Positions 12,601 through 23,515 of a stretch of 64,000 nucleotides of DNA are shown piece by piece. Source of the stretch: Cricetomys ansorgei (lineage: Eukaryota > Chordata > Mammalia > Rodentia > Nesomyidae); assembly GCA_026225945.1 (NCBI GenBank), contig JAMJFZ010002475.1, forward strand, positions 1,916,501-1,980,500, in the 5' to 3' direction. Positions within the stretch are counted from its first letter, which is position 1, and each line of letters opens with the position of its first letter. The translations under genes and the position numbers were made by a program. The notes below the pieces were generated by a model. It had not been told where the DNA came from, made no database searches, and was given only the letters and a program-made list of their open reading frames with translations.

Positions 12601-15422
12601 TGCGAGCCTCAGACTAGCCTGTCCAGCTCCCAGCAGGCAGCGTCTCCTGGCCGAGTGCCTAGCAACAGGCAGGGTAGAAGGGAAGGGGCTCAGCTCATCC
12701 TGACCATGATGTCGCCACTTCCCGTAGGACCACGAACCCTGGAAGTCCTCCGATAAGATCTGCCGGCAGCTCATCTACCACCTCACTCCTCATTCCAAGC
12801 GCAAGCCCCACAGGAAAACCCAAAGCAGGTAAGGAGAGTCCCACTGCAGCCCTCGAGCGCGTCTCTCAGCGCCCCTTCTCTGAGAGCTGAGCGGGCGAAG
12901 CTCCTGGTCTGTTGTTCCCTTGCCTTTATCTACGTTAAGGCTCCAGCCCTGGCCCACTGCAGCAGGTGCCCCTAAGCTGCATGCTCTGTTTCTTCCAGGA
13001 CAGTGACACCTCCTGCCATTCACTGGTCCCTCCATTCCTGTCCCTTTCCAGGGCCTGGGCCTTGTTGTGCCTCAAGTACATCAGGTAAAGTCCTCATAAA
13101 GGCCCAGATTTTGAGCCTCCCATTTCACAGGAAGGATAACTGAGAGTCAGGAGAGAGAAAGTAGCTTGCTTGAGGCCACTCCCTCCCTGATTATCCTGCA
13201 GCCCTTTGGGAATTCATTAGCACCAGACTTCCGGATGCAGAGACTTCCACAGCCTCTCCATAGCTTACTCTGCTTGTTTGACCCTGTTTTGGTCACTGAC
13301 TGATGACACAGTCTCAACCCACAACCAGTTGTGGCAACCAAAGGCCTAGAGCCACAGCCGGCAGCGGACCTGAGCTCTATTTATCCCCCACTCTGTTTTG
13401 TCTGTATGCCTTGTGGCCCAGGGTGAACCCAGAAGCCATGACATTGCTTCCCATCCTAGCAGATGGGGCCCTGGCAATGTTCTCACAGCTTTTAGTAACC
13501 CAAAGCTGGTCTATCTTTCCTGTCGGGTTGTGGGTACAGGACAGGAGAGAAAGCAAGTGTGCCACCTCTTACAGCTTAACGCAGGGAGGCTTCCCATAGC
13601 ACCCCCTTTATTGTACGCGGCTGTGACAGCTCACCAGAGAGACACAGAGGCATTCTCATATGTGTAAACCTTTCCAGACCTCAGTAGACGGAACCACTGT
13701 CCTGGCCAGTGCCATACACCCTGAGCCTCTGAGCTCGGGTGTTTTTAATTGAGAACTCCTCAGGTGCAGATCATTAGCAATCAAACATCCCATTTCACCC
13801 CTCCCCCCAAGAAATCCAGCACCTGCAGACAATTCAGAACGCTGAGGCCAGTGCATCCCTTTTCCAACAGTGCACAAAAACCGATTCTTTTAAAGACAGC
13901 TAAAAATAAACTTCCACAGCACCTCTTAGCCCACACCATCTACTTCCTCCCCTTTTACTGTCCTGCGTCCCGTCTCTAGCCCCCAAACACGAGGGGACCG
14001 GGATGATACCATATCCACTCGTGGCAAAGGCTTTCATTGTTTTAAAGGATGCGACTTCCCGATGGGGTACAGGGAAGAGTGTAGACTCGGCTCAGAGCGT
14101 CGTGATTTGGAGCCCTGGCCCTACTTGGTGATGTACATACAGCCAAGCGACCGTTTTCACTTAGTTTCCCCTTTTCTCTTACTTTGTAGAGTGGGCCATC
14201 ACTTATACACCCTGGAGCTGTCACAAAATATTAACAGAGAGAAGCGCCATAATAATAGTCCAAACATAGCCTTAATGCATGTATGTAATCCTCACAACAA
14301 TCCTGTCCCCGATCAGAGGGGAAGCTGAGTTCAGAGAGGTTCCCACCACCAACTTTAAAAATGGCTTTAAAAAAGATTTATGGGTGGGCCGTGGCGGTGC
14401 ACATCTTTTATCCCAGCACTTGGGAGGCAGAGTTAGGCGGATCTCTGTGAGTTCAAGGCCTGCCTGGTCTACAGAGTGAGTTCCAGGACAGCTAGAGTTA
14501 CAGCAGAGAAAATCTTGTCTCAAAAAGCCAAAAAAAAGAGATTATTTTTATTTTTTAAGTGCATGAATGTTTCCCCCGCATGTATGCATGCATGCACACT
14601 GTGTACATACTTGGTGCCAGAGGCCAGAGGGTGTTGAACTCCTCGGAACTGCAGTTACAGACAGTTCTAAGTCATAACGTAGGTGAACGGAACTTGGGTC
14701 CTCCGCAAGAGTACTCTTAGTACTACAAGCACTCTTAACAGCTAAGCCGTCTCTCTAGTCCCAGAAGTGGCATTTCAAACTAGGCTTTGCCAGGCCAGAG
14801 GACCGAGGCTGCCCTTGGTGGGTACTGTCTGCAGTGGTTGGGGACCTGCCTGCGCCTGGGCCCTAGCTCAGTGCGCCTACCTGCATTCCTCCATAGCCTC
14901 AAGAGCAGCCTCCAGAAGACTCCACCGGTAGGGGAGACCGTGGACCTTTCTGGCATCCCGCTGTCGGCCCGAGATGTGCAGCACATAGCACGCTACCTGG
15001 GCAGCCATGGTGTGGAGCTGGTGGTCTTAGACCTGAGCTTCACGGAGCTGAGCGACGAGCTGCTGCACCTGCTGCTGCCCAGCCTCTGGGCTCTGCCCCG
15101 CCTCACCCAGCTGCTGCTCAACGGCAATCGGCTGACTCGAGCCGCTGCCCGTGAACTCACCGAGGCTATCAAGGACGCCACGAAATTCCCAGTGTTGGCC
15201 TGGGTAGATCTGGGCAACAACGTAGATGTATCCTCGCTTCCCCAGCCCCTGCTGGTCGGCCTGCGACGGCGACTGAGTCAGCACACCTCACTCCCGACCA
15301 TCTACGAGGGTCTGGACCTCGAGTCTGCAGGCGGCATGGCTGAGACCACTGCTGCTGTCTCCACCTGGGGCTCTGCGGCTACTGAGCCAGGACCGGAGCC
15401 TCAGGATTGCTGTGCCAGGTGA
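8614..15422 (+). CDS. LRRC75B: Leucine-rich repeat-containing protein 75B, four coding exons
   Basis: Coding exons are 8614-8775, 11412-11540, 12728-12828 and 14897-15422, together 918 nt for 305 aa. The start ATG sits in a strong context (gcggccATGG) inside the CpG island. Residues 1-54 hold the basic N-terminus with 'YERRVRWLREIQSTLRE'. Exon 2 encodes 'DLGLEGNLLTDILYRN' and 'LVDPISHDLL', exon 3 'SSDKICRQLIYHLTPHSK', all hallmarks of the LRRC75 family. Exon 4 carries degenerate leucine-rich repeats at about residues 145-168, 172-195, 201-225 and 232-250 (for example 'LVVLDLSFTELSDELL', 'LTQLLLNGNRL'), then 'PTIYEGLDLE' and a Cys-Cys-Ala-Arg end. Length is close to the human protein. In mouse muscle cells the gene has been reported as a negative regulator of myogenic differentiation; biochemical function is otherwise poorly known. 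Exons 2-4 have GT-AG borders. Exon 1 appears to end at a GC donor (CAG|GCGAGA), with an alternative GT 27 nt downstream. Confidence 0.93.
9551..9634 (+). mobile_element. ID/B4-type SINE head
   Basis: 'agatgtagttcagtgttaga' and 'gcacttgtttagcatttgag' match the tRNA-like half of ID/B4 SINEs. It runs straight into the GA repeat. Confidence 0.6.
9635..9684 (+). repeat. (GA)n microsatellite
   Basis: About 50 bp of GA dinucleotides with one short AAA interruption, likely grown from the tail of the preceding SINE. Confidence 0.9.
9702..9812 (+). mobile_element. B1-type SINE
   Basis: 'aggcatggtggtacacgcct', 'cccagcacttgggag' and 'cagctacatagcaagttca' identify a diverged B1/B4 body. A G-run follows it. 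Confidence 0.75.
10430..10582 (+). mobile_element. B1-type SINE
   Basis: 'tgtggtgctgtacgccttta', 'aagccagcctggtgtacaga' and 'agtaagaccctgtatcttg' match B1. It lies in LRRC75B intron 1. Confidence 0.8.
11541..12727 (+). other. LRRC75B: LRRC75B intron 2
   Basis: GT-AG intron (gtgagg ... cccgtag) of about 1.2 kb in phase 0. No clear SINE and no further exon seen. Confidence 0.85.
14384..14540 (+). mobile_element. B1 SINE
   Basis: 'tatcccagcacttgggaggc', 'cggatctctgtgagttcaag', 'ctacagagtgagttccagga' and 'acagcagagaaaatcttgtc' are a near-complete B1. The tail carries the 'acagcagagaaa' variant seen in other B1 copies here. Confidence 0.9.
14541..14763 (-). mobile_element. B2/B3 SINE, antisense
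   Basis: Reversed B2/B3 text: 'gccagaggccagagggtgtt', 'ggaactgcagttacagac', 'cttgggtcctccgcaagagt', 'actcttaacagctaagccgt'. It abuts the preceding B1. Confidence 0.75.
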
Positions 15423-17440
15423 ATTACTGCTGGTCTGGCTGATCACTATGGACTGGGGTCTTTTAAGAACCGGGTGTTGGAGGCCCGTGATGTTCCACAG
15501 AGACAGTGAACATGTTCAACTTGGGGTGATGCAGGTGGAAGAAGGGTCTTATGGGAGGCCAGCCAGCCTAGGTGAGGGGCTGCACCTTGCCCAGCAAGAG
15601 GGGCCCCAGCACCCACAGCCCAGCCCTTCAAGGAAATGATGGTATCCCTCGTCTGGGCTTTCTGTATCACAGACTTCAGACTTACTGGCCTGCTGCTGAT
15701 GTAGAAAAGCTCCAGCTGTCCAAAGTGAGTGGTCCACACTCACAATGATGTCCCTTTAATGCTCCCTGGCAAGGCTCCATGGAAACCAAGGGGCAGAGGT
15801 CATGGGTTCAATAGTACGGGCTTGAGAGTTAGCAGAAACCTGACCTCTGGACAGGGTTTGAGCTCTATACATTTGGGGGCTTCAGAGGAGCAGGTTGGGA
15901 GTCACTGACAGGCAGAGCTCTGCATGGAGCCCCCACAGCATGTGCTATCAGGGCCCTTCAGTGTGTGTTGGGCTGGGGACAAGGCTTCACTCACCGAAGG
16001 CAAGAGCACAGTGGACCTGAGTGGGTTGACTGTGTTTGTCTCATGGGGCGCAGCACCGCCCAGCCTCCCTAGCTCTAGTCCCTAGGCCTCCCATGTAGGT
16101 TGTGTGCAACTTGGCAGGGCAAGGAGATGTGTGGCCTGGAGATGAGAGCTGTGGTGCTTCCTCTAGTGCTGGGATCACTCACAATGTGTAGGGGTGGAGG
16201 TGGGCCCAGCCAGCATCAGGGTTCTCAGGGCAGAACAGACCTATGGGTACCTCTGTAGGGCGGTACTGTCTTCCTTTCCCTAATCCCTCAAGGTGGACTC
16301 CCAGCTAGAAGCCGGATATCCTCACTGCCCCATTTAGGAAACTAGGGATTTTAGCCCAACCAGTAGACAGGCAGGGCAAGTGAGGAAGGGGCTCAGAGAA
16401 ACCCGAGGGCAGGGATAAGGCCTCTGTGTAGCACCATGACATAAGGCCTTGTGACAGTGGAGAGATCCAGTAAGAGGGCAACCTCAGGGTCAAGGTAAAG
16501 GCTGGGGTTAACCTGGACCTGTGTTCCCATGGCCCCCCAGCTCTGACGCCCCCTTGACTGACTCCAAGTGGACTATGGACAGTACATACAGCCCCCATAC
16601 ATCATTTCCAGCACATACCCAGACCCGTGGCCAAGAAGGGGGAGGGCTGGATTCCATCGGATCCCAGGCCGGGAGAGAGGGAAGGTGAGGAAAAGGATTT
16701 CCCCTCAAGCTCCACTGCTGTGGACACTGCTTATCAAGAGGCAGTGAGAAGAGCGTGTGGCCTCTGGCTCTGCTCTGCACTTGCTGGGGGACCTGGCCAG
16801 GTCCTCCAACTCTCCAGGCCCGAGAGCCAACTTCCCCCTCTCTGTTAAACAGAACACACTGTCCCAGACCCTGGCCTTCAGTGCTTCGTTTTATGTAACT
16901 TTCCCTGTTGCCTCACCCACTCAGGACATGGGTTTGGGCTTCCTGGAGCCAGATAAAACGGGGTGGAGAATGGGCCAGCAGAGAGAAGGAAATGAGGGTA
17001 AGCCTTGGGCCCAGCAGGCTGATCACCCTGTCATGTGCGCAGGCAGCCGAGTTCTCCCTGTAACTCCTTGCTGTACAAAAGCAGAGCTCCGAGTCCCCCC
17101 TGCCCTTCTTACTGCCCACAGCTGGTCTAAGCCCACAAACCTTAAGATGTCGGCGTGCAGCCAGGTCCCTCGTAGGCTAGCGTGTGAGGTCCGGATCCAG
17201 GTGTCCCAGGCAGGCTCCAGGCAAATCTAGGTGGCAGCAGATGGTCTGGAGTTCTCCACCTTTTGGAGGCGTGTGACGCAGTAGCTGAGCCAGATCCGGA
17301 GACGGCTGAGGAGACCTGAGCGAAGTTGGCCTTGCTGCTATGTAAGTGCCCCTGACCCTTCACAGAATTCTCATGGTGATGGGCAAGGAGATGCCCCGGG
17401 CAGGGACAGAGAAGTTACCAGAAGTGAGGGCTGGGCCGTG
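15423..17440 (+). other. LRRC75B: Probable LRRC75B 3'UTR and flank
   Basis: Follows the LRRC75B stop codon without a splice signal that I trust. I found no canonical AATAAA or ATTAAA on the + strand before about 17.6 kb, so the end of the transcript cannot be placed. The sequence is unique and lacks recognisable exons. Confidence 0.45.
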
Positions 17441-17700
17441 CCTTTGTGCTACTGTAACAGAATACTGCATTCCCGGTAATTTATAAACAACAAAGTTTAC
17501 TTAGCCCATGGTTCTGAAGGCTGGGAAGTCACACGGATGCATCTGGTGAGGGCTTTCTTGCTGTGTCATTGTATGTATCACATGGCTAGAGAGCATGAAA
17601 GGGGCCCCCTGCCGTGGCAATAAGGAATCCATGAGTGAGGGCAGAGCCCTGCTGACCTTATCGCAGCTTAAATCGAATGAAACCTGTTGAGTTTTCAGTG
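17440..17700. mobile_element. Ancient mammalian interspersed repeat fragment
   Basis: 'ggtaatttataaacaacaaa' followed by 'cttagcccatggttctgaag' resembles an old repeat shared across mammals, seen again near 47.91 kb. I am not certain of the family name. Confidence 0.45.
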
Positions 17701-18042
17701 CAGGCATTCTGAGGGAGGCCTTCGAGCCTGTGGTATGCTTCGCTCAGCTTGGTGGCAGAGAGAGCACTGGCCAGGAGGAAAGGAAGGCTGTGGGGGCCTT
17801 GCTCAGCTGCCAAATTGGAGGCATACAAACCCATCCTTGGTCCAGACCCATCACATCCTGGCGTGTGGACCATTTGAGAATTAGGTACAAAAATCCTCCT
17901 TGACCTGATGAAGTGAGGAGCCAGTGAGGTTGGAAAGAGCCTGCCACTTGAGGGGGATAAGCCAGCATGCTGAGGATCACCCAGTCCTTCACCAGGCTCT
18001 CTGTGCTGAGGCTGTGCAAGAGCTAGGCAGAACTGAGACACA

Positions 18043-18235
18043 CATCTATCTATGTATCTGTCTATCTACCTATCTATCTGTCTATCTATCATCTATCTGT
18101 CTATCATCTATCTATCTATCTATCTATGCACTGAGAGTTAGACTCTGGGTCTGAAGCATACTAGGCATCCATTTATCTATATCTATCTATCCCTATCTGT
18201 CTGTCTGTCTGTCTGTCTATCCATCCATCTATGCA
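18043..18235 (+). repeat. (TCTA)n/(TCTG)n tetranucleotide repeat, two blocks
   Basis: Blocks at about 18043-18128 and 18170-18235 of tcta/tctg units. Each is followed by a copy of the same roughly 43-bp non-repeat text, so the whole unit appears duplicated. Confidence 0.9.
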
Positions 18236-18239
18236 CTAA

Positions 18240-18302
18240 GATTTGGACTCTGGGCCTGAAGCATACTAGGCAAATGCTTTCACTGCACTATATCATAGCC
18301 CT
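18240..18302 (-). mobile_element. ID-type SINE remnant, antisense
   Basis: 'tggactctgggcctgaagca' and 'tactaggcaaatgctttcac' read as a reversed ID element. A second, truncated copy lies at 18125-18167. Confidence 0.55.
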
Positions 18303-18334
18303 CGATTTATTGATTTACTTACCTACTTATCTAG

Positions 18335-18440
18335 CCAGAGTCCGGTTACGTGGCCCACACTGGGCTTGAACTGTCAATCATCCTGCTTCCCCCTTCTGAG
18401 TACTGGGATGACAGGTCTGTGCCCCTGTGTCTAGCTCTAT
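18335..18440 (-). mobile_element. Old B1-type SINE, antisense
   Basis: 'cacactgggcttgaactgtc' and 'tgagtactgggatgacaggt' match a reversed, diverged B1/B4 right half. Confidence 0.5.
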
Positions 18441-19177
18441 CTGAGAATCTAGAATCACAGGCAACAGGTCCCTGTTCCACCAAGGTTTTCTCTGCGTGGC
18501 TTCAAAGGGAAAGCACACTTGTCTTGGGAGTGTGTTGCCGACTGCCACCGCCACTGCCATCTCCACCGACAAAACCCTCCAGCATCGTCTTCCCGACTGC
18601 ATACTTTGTTTTTGGTTTTTTGAAAACAGTGATTAAAAAAAAAACAAAAACCTGGGTGTGGTGACACAGGCCTGTAGGCCAGCCTTGGCTATGTATTTAG
18701 TTTCCACAAAATTGCAACATAATACAGCACACTGTGACAAGTTTAAAGTGTGCAGTGCAGTGTTGTCATATTTACACGCTCAGGAGAACCGTGGTGTCAG
18801 ATGTGTCTGTCACCCCCAAGCTTGCTGTGCTCCCAGCTCCCTTTCCTTCCACCGCCACCTCGCAGAAGCCACTGGTCTGTGTTCTGCCCCCACAGATTAG
18901 TTTGCATCTAGATTTGGATCATATAAATGTCCTCTTTTTTAATATAGTCTTTTAAAAAACAGCATAATTGTTTTGAGGCTCACCTATATTGTTGCATGCA
19001 TCAAGAATTGCTTTGTGAATAGTATGTCATGGGTATACCACAGTTTAATCTATGAACCTGTTGATGGATATTCAGTTGTTTCTAGGTTCTGGCTATGACA
19101 GACAAAGCTGCTATGAAAATTCATGCCCTAGTTGTGGCATGAACATTTCATTTCTCTTGAGTAAGCACTTGGGTATG

Positions 19178-19565
19178 TATATTAATTAATCTTTCATTGC
19201 CATGAGAAAATACCTAAGAAAAACAACTTGGGAGAGGAAGAATTTACTTTGGTTCATAATTTCAGGGTGTCAATCCCTGTTTTCTTGGTCCCTTGGCCTC
19301 ACACTCTTGGGCCTGAAAGAAGGCTAAGTATGTTCAAGCAAAGCCTTTCACCTTGTGGATGCTAGGAATGGGAGAGGAGAGGTGGGGAAGACAGACTTTG
19401 GGTGACCTTCTTCCTCCAGTAACTCATTCAGCTCTAAGCTCATTGACGGATTAACCCACTGATGAGCCAACCACCTTACATAGTGCCACCAACTATGAGT
19501 CAAGCCATGAGGATATCAGCCTTTAGAGGCTACAGTTCATATCCCAACCACAACAGAGAAGATCA
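19178..19565. mobile_element. Interspersed repeat inserted in the old L1
   Basis: The text starting 'ctttcattgccatgagaaaa' and including 'ggttcataatttcagggtg' and 'gcctttagaggctacagttc' breaks the L1 and looks like a separate repeat, probably of LTR or DNA-element origin. Family not assigned. Confidence 0.5.
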
Positions 19566-19704
19566 CATGGTATTTTACATGTCACACGTAAAGATCACAT
19601 GTCTTGAACACTTTAAGAAACTGTCATATTGATTTTCAAGGTGTTTACATGATTTCACAGTCCTCCTGTTTATAGTTGCTAATTGAAAAAAATTAATAAT
19701 TAGT

Positions 19705-19862
19705 GTAGTGTGTAGGGGTGGGTGGGTACACATTCCATGGCACACCATGTGGGGGTCAGAGACAGCTTTATGGACTTAGTTTTTTCCTTCTACATGGCCT
19801 CAAATTGCCAGGCCTGTACAGCAAGAACCTTTACCCACTGAGCCATCATGCTAGCTCTGTTT
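19705..19862 (-). mobile_element. B3/B4-type SINE, antisense
   Basis: 'ccatgtgggggtcagagac' and 'cagcaagaacctttacccac' followed by 'tgagccatcatgctagctct' is the reversed start of a B3/B4-class SINE. It is also inserted in the old L1. Confidence 0.6.
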
Positions 19863-20346
19863 CTTAATTTAATTTCACTATTGTCTGAGAACGCAGTATG
19901 GCTCTGTACTGTTTGGATCTATTGATGAGTGTTATAGCTCATCATACGGCCGATGTTGGCAAATGTGTGTACGTGGAAGAATGTATACTCTACTGTTGTT
20001 AAGTATACACTAAGTGTTAATTAAAGTCAGGGTAGTTGGTAGCAGTGTTTACGTCTACTCCATGCGTGCTGATTTTCTGCCTATTTTATCTGTTGAGAGA
20101 GGACACTGAAGTCTCTGACTGTAACTGTTGGTCTGTGTCTTCCTGATGTCCTATCCATTGTTGACTTTGTATGTTCTGAAGGTATATTATCGGGACCGGA
20201 CCATGAATGTTTAAGATGGCCATGGACCCCTGATTAACTCCCCTGCTATCATCATTAAAGAACTCTTATCATACCCTGACGATACCCCTTCTTCTGAAAT
20301 GTGCTTAACTGATATTAATGTAGCTACTCTAGCTTTGGTTGCATAG

Positions 20347-20767
20347 TGTGCTGGCTAGGTTTTATGTCAACCTGATAAACGCTAAAGTCTTATGAGAAGA
20401 GTGAATCAACTGAGAAAATGTCCCCACCAGACTGGCCTGTAGGCAAGCCTGTGGTGCATTTTATTAGTTAGTGATTGATGGGGGAGGGCCCAGCCCATTG
20501 TGGTGGTGCCATCCCTGGGCTGGTGGTCTTGGGTTTATTAAGAAAGCAGGCTGAGCAAGCCATGGGGAGCAAGCCAGTAAGCAGCACTCCTCCATGGCCT
20601 CTGCACCAGCTCCTGCCTCCAGGTTCCTGCCCTGCTTGAGTCCCTGTCCTGACTTCTATCAATGATGGACTATGATGTGGAAGTATAAGCTGAAATAAAC
20701 CTTTTCCTCTCCAAATTGCTTTTGGCCATGGTGTTTTATCACAGCAAGGGAAATCCTAAATAAGACA
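20347..20767 (+). mobile_element. Rodent MaLR-like solo LTR
   Basis: A complete-looking unit from 'tgtgctggctaggttttatg' to 'cctaaataagaca', with LTR-style TG...CA ends and an aataaa signal at about 20694. Very common in rodent genomes. The MaLR assignment comes from its ends and layout; I did not run a search. Confidence 0.65.
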
Positions 20768-20779
20768 AAGAGTATGTGC

Positions 20780-20945
20780 TTTGTTTGTTTGTTTGTTTGG
20801 TTTTTGAGATGGGTTTCTTTGTTGTAACTCTGGCTGACTTGGAACTTACTCTGCAGACCAGGCTGGCCTTGAACGCAGAGATTTACCTGCCTCTGCCTCC
20901 CACAAGTGCTGGGATTAAAGGCGTGCACCACCACTGCCTGGCTCT
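20780..20945 (-). mobile_element. B1 SINE, antisense
   Basis: 'accaggctggccttgaacgc', 'agtgctgggattaaaggcgt' and a TTTG tail on the left show a full reversed B1. The 'tttgttgtaactctggctg' segment is the lineage-type variant. Confidence 0.92.
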
Positions 20946-20985
20946 TTTCATCTTTTTATTTTCAAGATTTAATTTTATTACTTTT

Positions 20986-21031
<46 letters not shown>

Positions 21032-21166
21032 ATATATCAGATCCCCTTAGAGATCTAGTTACAGACTGCTGTAACCCTTGGCATGTGGGTACCGGGAACT
21101 GAACTCAGGTCCTCTGTATGAGAAGTACACACTCTTAAACAATGAGGCATCTCCAGCCTCCCCCAC
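20946..21166 (-). mobile_element. B2/B3 SINE antisense with (TG)n
   Basis: Reversed B2/B3 with 'ggcatgtgggtaccgggaac', 'tgaactcaggtcctctgtat' and 'acactcttaaacaatgaggc'. A TG microsatellite at 20988-21027 has expanded within it. Confidence 0.7.
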
Positions 21167-21177
21167 ACCCCTTTTCA

Positions 21178-21892
21178 TCTTTAATATTTATGTATTTTTT
21201 TTCAAACAATATATTTTGATCATACCCTTCCCCTCCTCCTCTTCCTCTTTGTCTCCCTGCACACCCAACTTCATGTTCTGTCTCTCTAAAAAACAAAAAC
21301 ATAAGTGAAAAATTGAAACAAACAAAAAAAATTAAGATAAAAAAAAATACCCAAATGAAACAAAAAGGCCTCCTCCTGCGCCCAGTGGAGTCCATTTTGT
21401 GTTGGACAACTCCCGAGCATGGCATCTGTCCTGGAGTGTGGCTGATGCACTCAGTGACACTCCACTGGAAAACTGATTGTCTCTTTCATGGGAAGCACCA
21501 ACAGCAAAGAGCTTCTTGGTCGGGGTGGGATTATCTACCTCTCCTTCCCATTGCTGGTCTGAACTTGTGCGGGTCTTGTGCGTGCTGTTGCAGTCCTGCT
21601 ATGTCTAGAAGACTCAGTTCCCTTGGAGTCATCTACTCCCCTGGGACCTACAGTCTCCTCGCCTCCTTCCATTCCTGAGCCCTGAGAGGAGGGGTTTGGC
21701 AGACATCCCACTTAGGACTAAGTGCTCCGAAGTCTCTCAGTGTCTGCACACTGTCCAGCGGCAGGCTTCTGTGTTAATCATCATCCATGGGAAAAAAAGA
21801 AGCTTCTCTGATGAGGGTTGATCAATGCACCGATCTACAGGCATAATAACATGTCACTACAAGTCATTTTATTGTTATGCTCCTTTGGCACG
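21178..21892. mobile_element. Rodent L1 (Lx-type) 3' region fragment
   Basis: The block from 'aaacaatatattttgatcat' through 'gtggagtccattttgtgttg', 'actccactggaaaactgatt' and 'gaagcttctctgatgagggt' matches the 3' untranslated text of old rodent L1. The B1 at 21895 interrupts it. Confidence 0.65.
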
Positions 21893-21894
21893 GT

Positions 21895-22026
21895 GGTTTT
21901 TTTTTTCTCTCTCTTTTTTTGGTTTTTTGAATCAGGGTTTCTCTGTTGTAACTCTGGCTGTCCTGGAACTCAGAGACCCGCCTGCCTCTGCCTCCCGAGT
22001 GCTGGGATTAAAGTCGTGCACACCGA
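21895..22026 (-). mobile_element. B1 SINE, antisense
   Basis: 'gggtttctctgttgtaactc', 'tgtcctggaactcagagacc' and 'gagtgctgggattaaagtcg' mark a reversed B1 that lacks part of its middle (the 'accaggctggcc' segment is absent). Confidence 0.9.
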
Positions 22027-22027
22027 G

Positions 22028-22240
22028 AGGCTCTTAACCTGTGGGTTATGACCCCGTTGGAGGGTCAAACAATTCTTTCACAGGGGTCACCTAAGACCAT
22101 CAGATATTTACATTATGATTCATAAATTACAGTTATGAAGTAGCAATGAAAATAATTTTAAGGTTGGGATTACCACAACACTACATGAGGAGGTGTATTA
22201 AAGGGTAGCAGCACTAGGAAGGATGCTTTAGCAGAGTGAT
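22028..22240. mobile_element. hAT-Charlie MITE (URR1-like)
   Basis: 'aggctcttaacctgtgggtt', 'tcacaggggtcacctaagac' and 'acagttatgaagtagcaatg' are the body of a common rodent MITE whose ends read ggttctcaacc/ggttgagaacc. Two related copies lie at 23.78 and 57.90 kb. Confidence 0.65.
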
Positions 22241-22429
22241 AGTAGCAGAACTACTACTTTAGCAAAATAGTAGTAGTAGGTTTTTCCCCTGGAGCTCATG
22301 CCTACCTAGTCTCAGATTCACCATGTGGGTCCTGGGGATTGAACTGGGGTTGTCAGACTTGGCAGAAACCATCTTTACACACTGAACCCTTTTGCTGGCC
22401 CTATACCTTTTCCCTTAATAACTAAGAAT

Positions 22430-22725
22430 TAGTAATTACTAATTATCTTCTTGCTTGTATTGTGTTTCAAATGAGAAAGCTGTCGTCTTTATCTTTGGTC
22501 CTTGGATCTTATCTTTTATTTCCAGGCTAGTTTAGTTTTCATTTAGTCTGTACAAATTCTGGCCATCATTTTTTTCAAATAATTCTTTTGTTCTTCCTTT
22601 GGGTACTCCAGTTATCCCCTTGGGTCATGGAGTTACTGAGTTACTCCTCAGTTCACTCTTTTCTAACCTTTTTCTCCTTATGTTTAATTTTGGGTAGTTT
22701 CTTTTTGTTATGTCTTTTCTTAGTT
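22430..22725. mobile_element. Possible ancient L1 fragment
   Basis: 'gtactccagttatcccc' and 'ttttgggtagtttctttttg' resemble old L1 text read backwards. Weak evidence. Confidence 0.35.
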
Positions 22726-22727
22726 AC

Positions 22728-22860
22728 TTCGATATTGCTGTGATAAAACACTGTGTCCAAGTTAACTTACAAAAGAAAGCACTTACTTTGGCTTACAGTT
22801 TCAGAGGGTTACAGTCCATGATGGGGAGCAAAGGAAAAGCTGATAGCTCACATCTTGATC
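22728..22860 (-). mobile_element. MaLR-like LTR fragment, antisense
   Basis: 'cgatattgctgtgataaaac' and 'acttactttggcttacagtt' are the reversed end of the common rodent LTR type. A B1 remnant follows immediately. Confidence 0.5.
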
Positions 22861-22861
22861 C

Positions 22862-22962
22862 ACTGTAGTCCAGGCTGGCCAGGAACTCAGAGATCCACCT
22901 GTCTCTGCCTCTGCCTCTTACGTGCTGGGATTAAAGGTGTGTGTCACTACCACCTGGCAAGA
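22862..22962 (-). mobile_element. B1 SINE fragment, antisense
   Basis: 'gtccaggctggccaggaact', 'gagatccacctgtctctgcc' and 'cgtgctgggattaaaggtgt' are the reversed left part of a B1. Confidence 0.85.
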
Positions 22963-23257
22963 CAGATTCTTATTCTAGACAAAGCAGACCTGGTAACTAT
23001 GCTGTATCCCAATCAGGCCTAGAACTCATTTTGATGGTACAGGCATGAGTCACCACACCAACTTATTCTGGGATATACTTAATTGGCTTGGAAAAACAAC
23101 CTGATTTTTTTCAAATCTTGTTTTTATGACTTGCTTTTCACAGCAGTGCTTGTCCAGGCTAACTGCTCTTTATCTGAGATGGACTTCCTGGGTACTGGTA
23201 GTCTGTTTTTGTTTTTCAAATGAACACCCTCTTTATTTTTCAGTTATTGAAATCAGT

Positions 23258-23515
23258 TGTGGTGGTTTGATGAAGATGGCCCCCATAGGGAGTGGCACTA
23301 TTAGGAGTTGTGGCCTTGTTGGAGAAAGTATATCCCCGGGTGCAGGCTTGAGGTTGCAGAAATTCAAGCCAGGTCCAGTATCATACTCTCTTGCTGCTGC
23401 CTGCTGATCCAGATGTGGATACTCTCTGCTCCTTCTCCAGCACTGTCTGCCTGCATTCCACCGTGCTTCCCACTACGACAATAATGTACTAACCCTAAAC
23501 TGTCAGTCAAATATT
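23258..23515 (+). mobile_element. Rodent MaLR-like LTR
   Basis: 'tgtggtggtttgatgaagat', 'gagtggcactattaggagtt', 'gtggccttgttggagaaagt' and a late 'ctgcctgcattccaccgtgc' match a very common rodent LTR. Right end truncated. Confidence 0.65.

Larger units (their letters stand above)
12829..14896 (+). other. LRRC75B: LRRC75B intron 3
   Basis: GT-AG intron (gtaagg ... tccatag) of about 2.1 kb that splits a Ser codon. It holds a B1 at 14384-14540 followed by an antisense B2/B3. The first 1.5 kb is unique sequence. Confidence 0.85.
18695..20345 (-). mobile_element. Ancient L1 (L1M-type) fragment, antisense, interrupted
   Basis: Segments 18695-19175, about 19600-19690 and 19862-20345 align in order with an old mammalian L1 read backwards. 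The first part has the 'cctgttgatggatattcag' and 'gacaaagctgctatgaaaat' text of the 3' region; the last has reversed ORF2 C-terminal text such as 'gagagaggacactgaagtct' and 'ctgatattaatgtagctact'. Later insertions split it. Confidence 0.7.

Noticed and set aside
20946..21166. TG-rich open frames as possible small proteins
   Set aside because: They are translations of reversed SINE sequence and a TG microsatellite.
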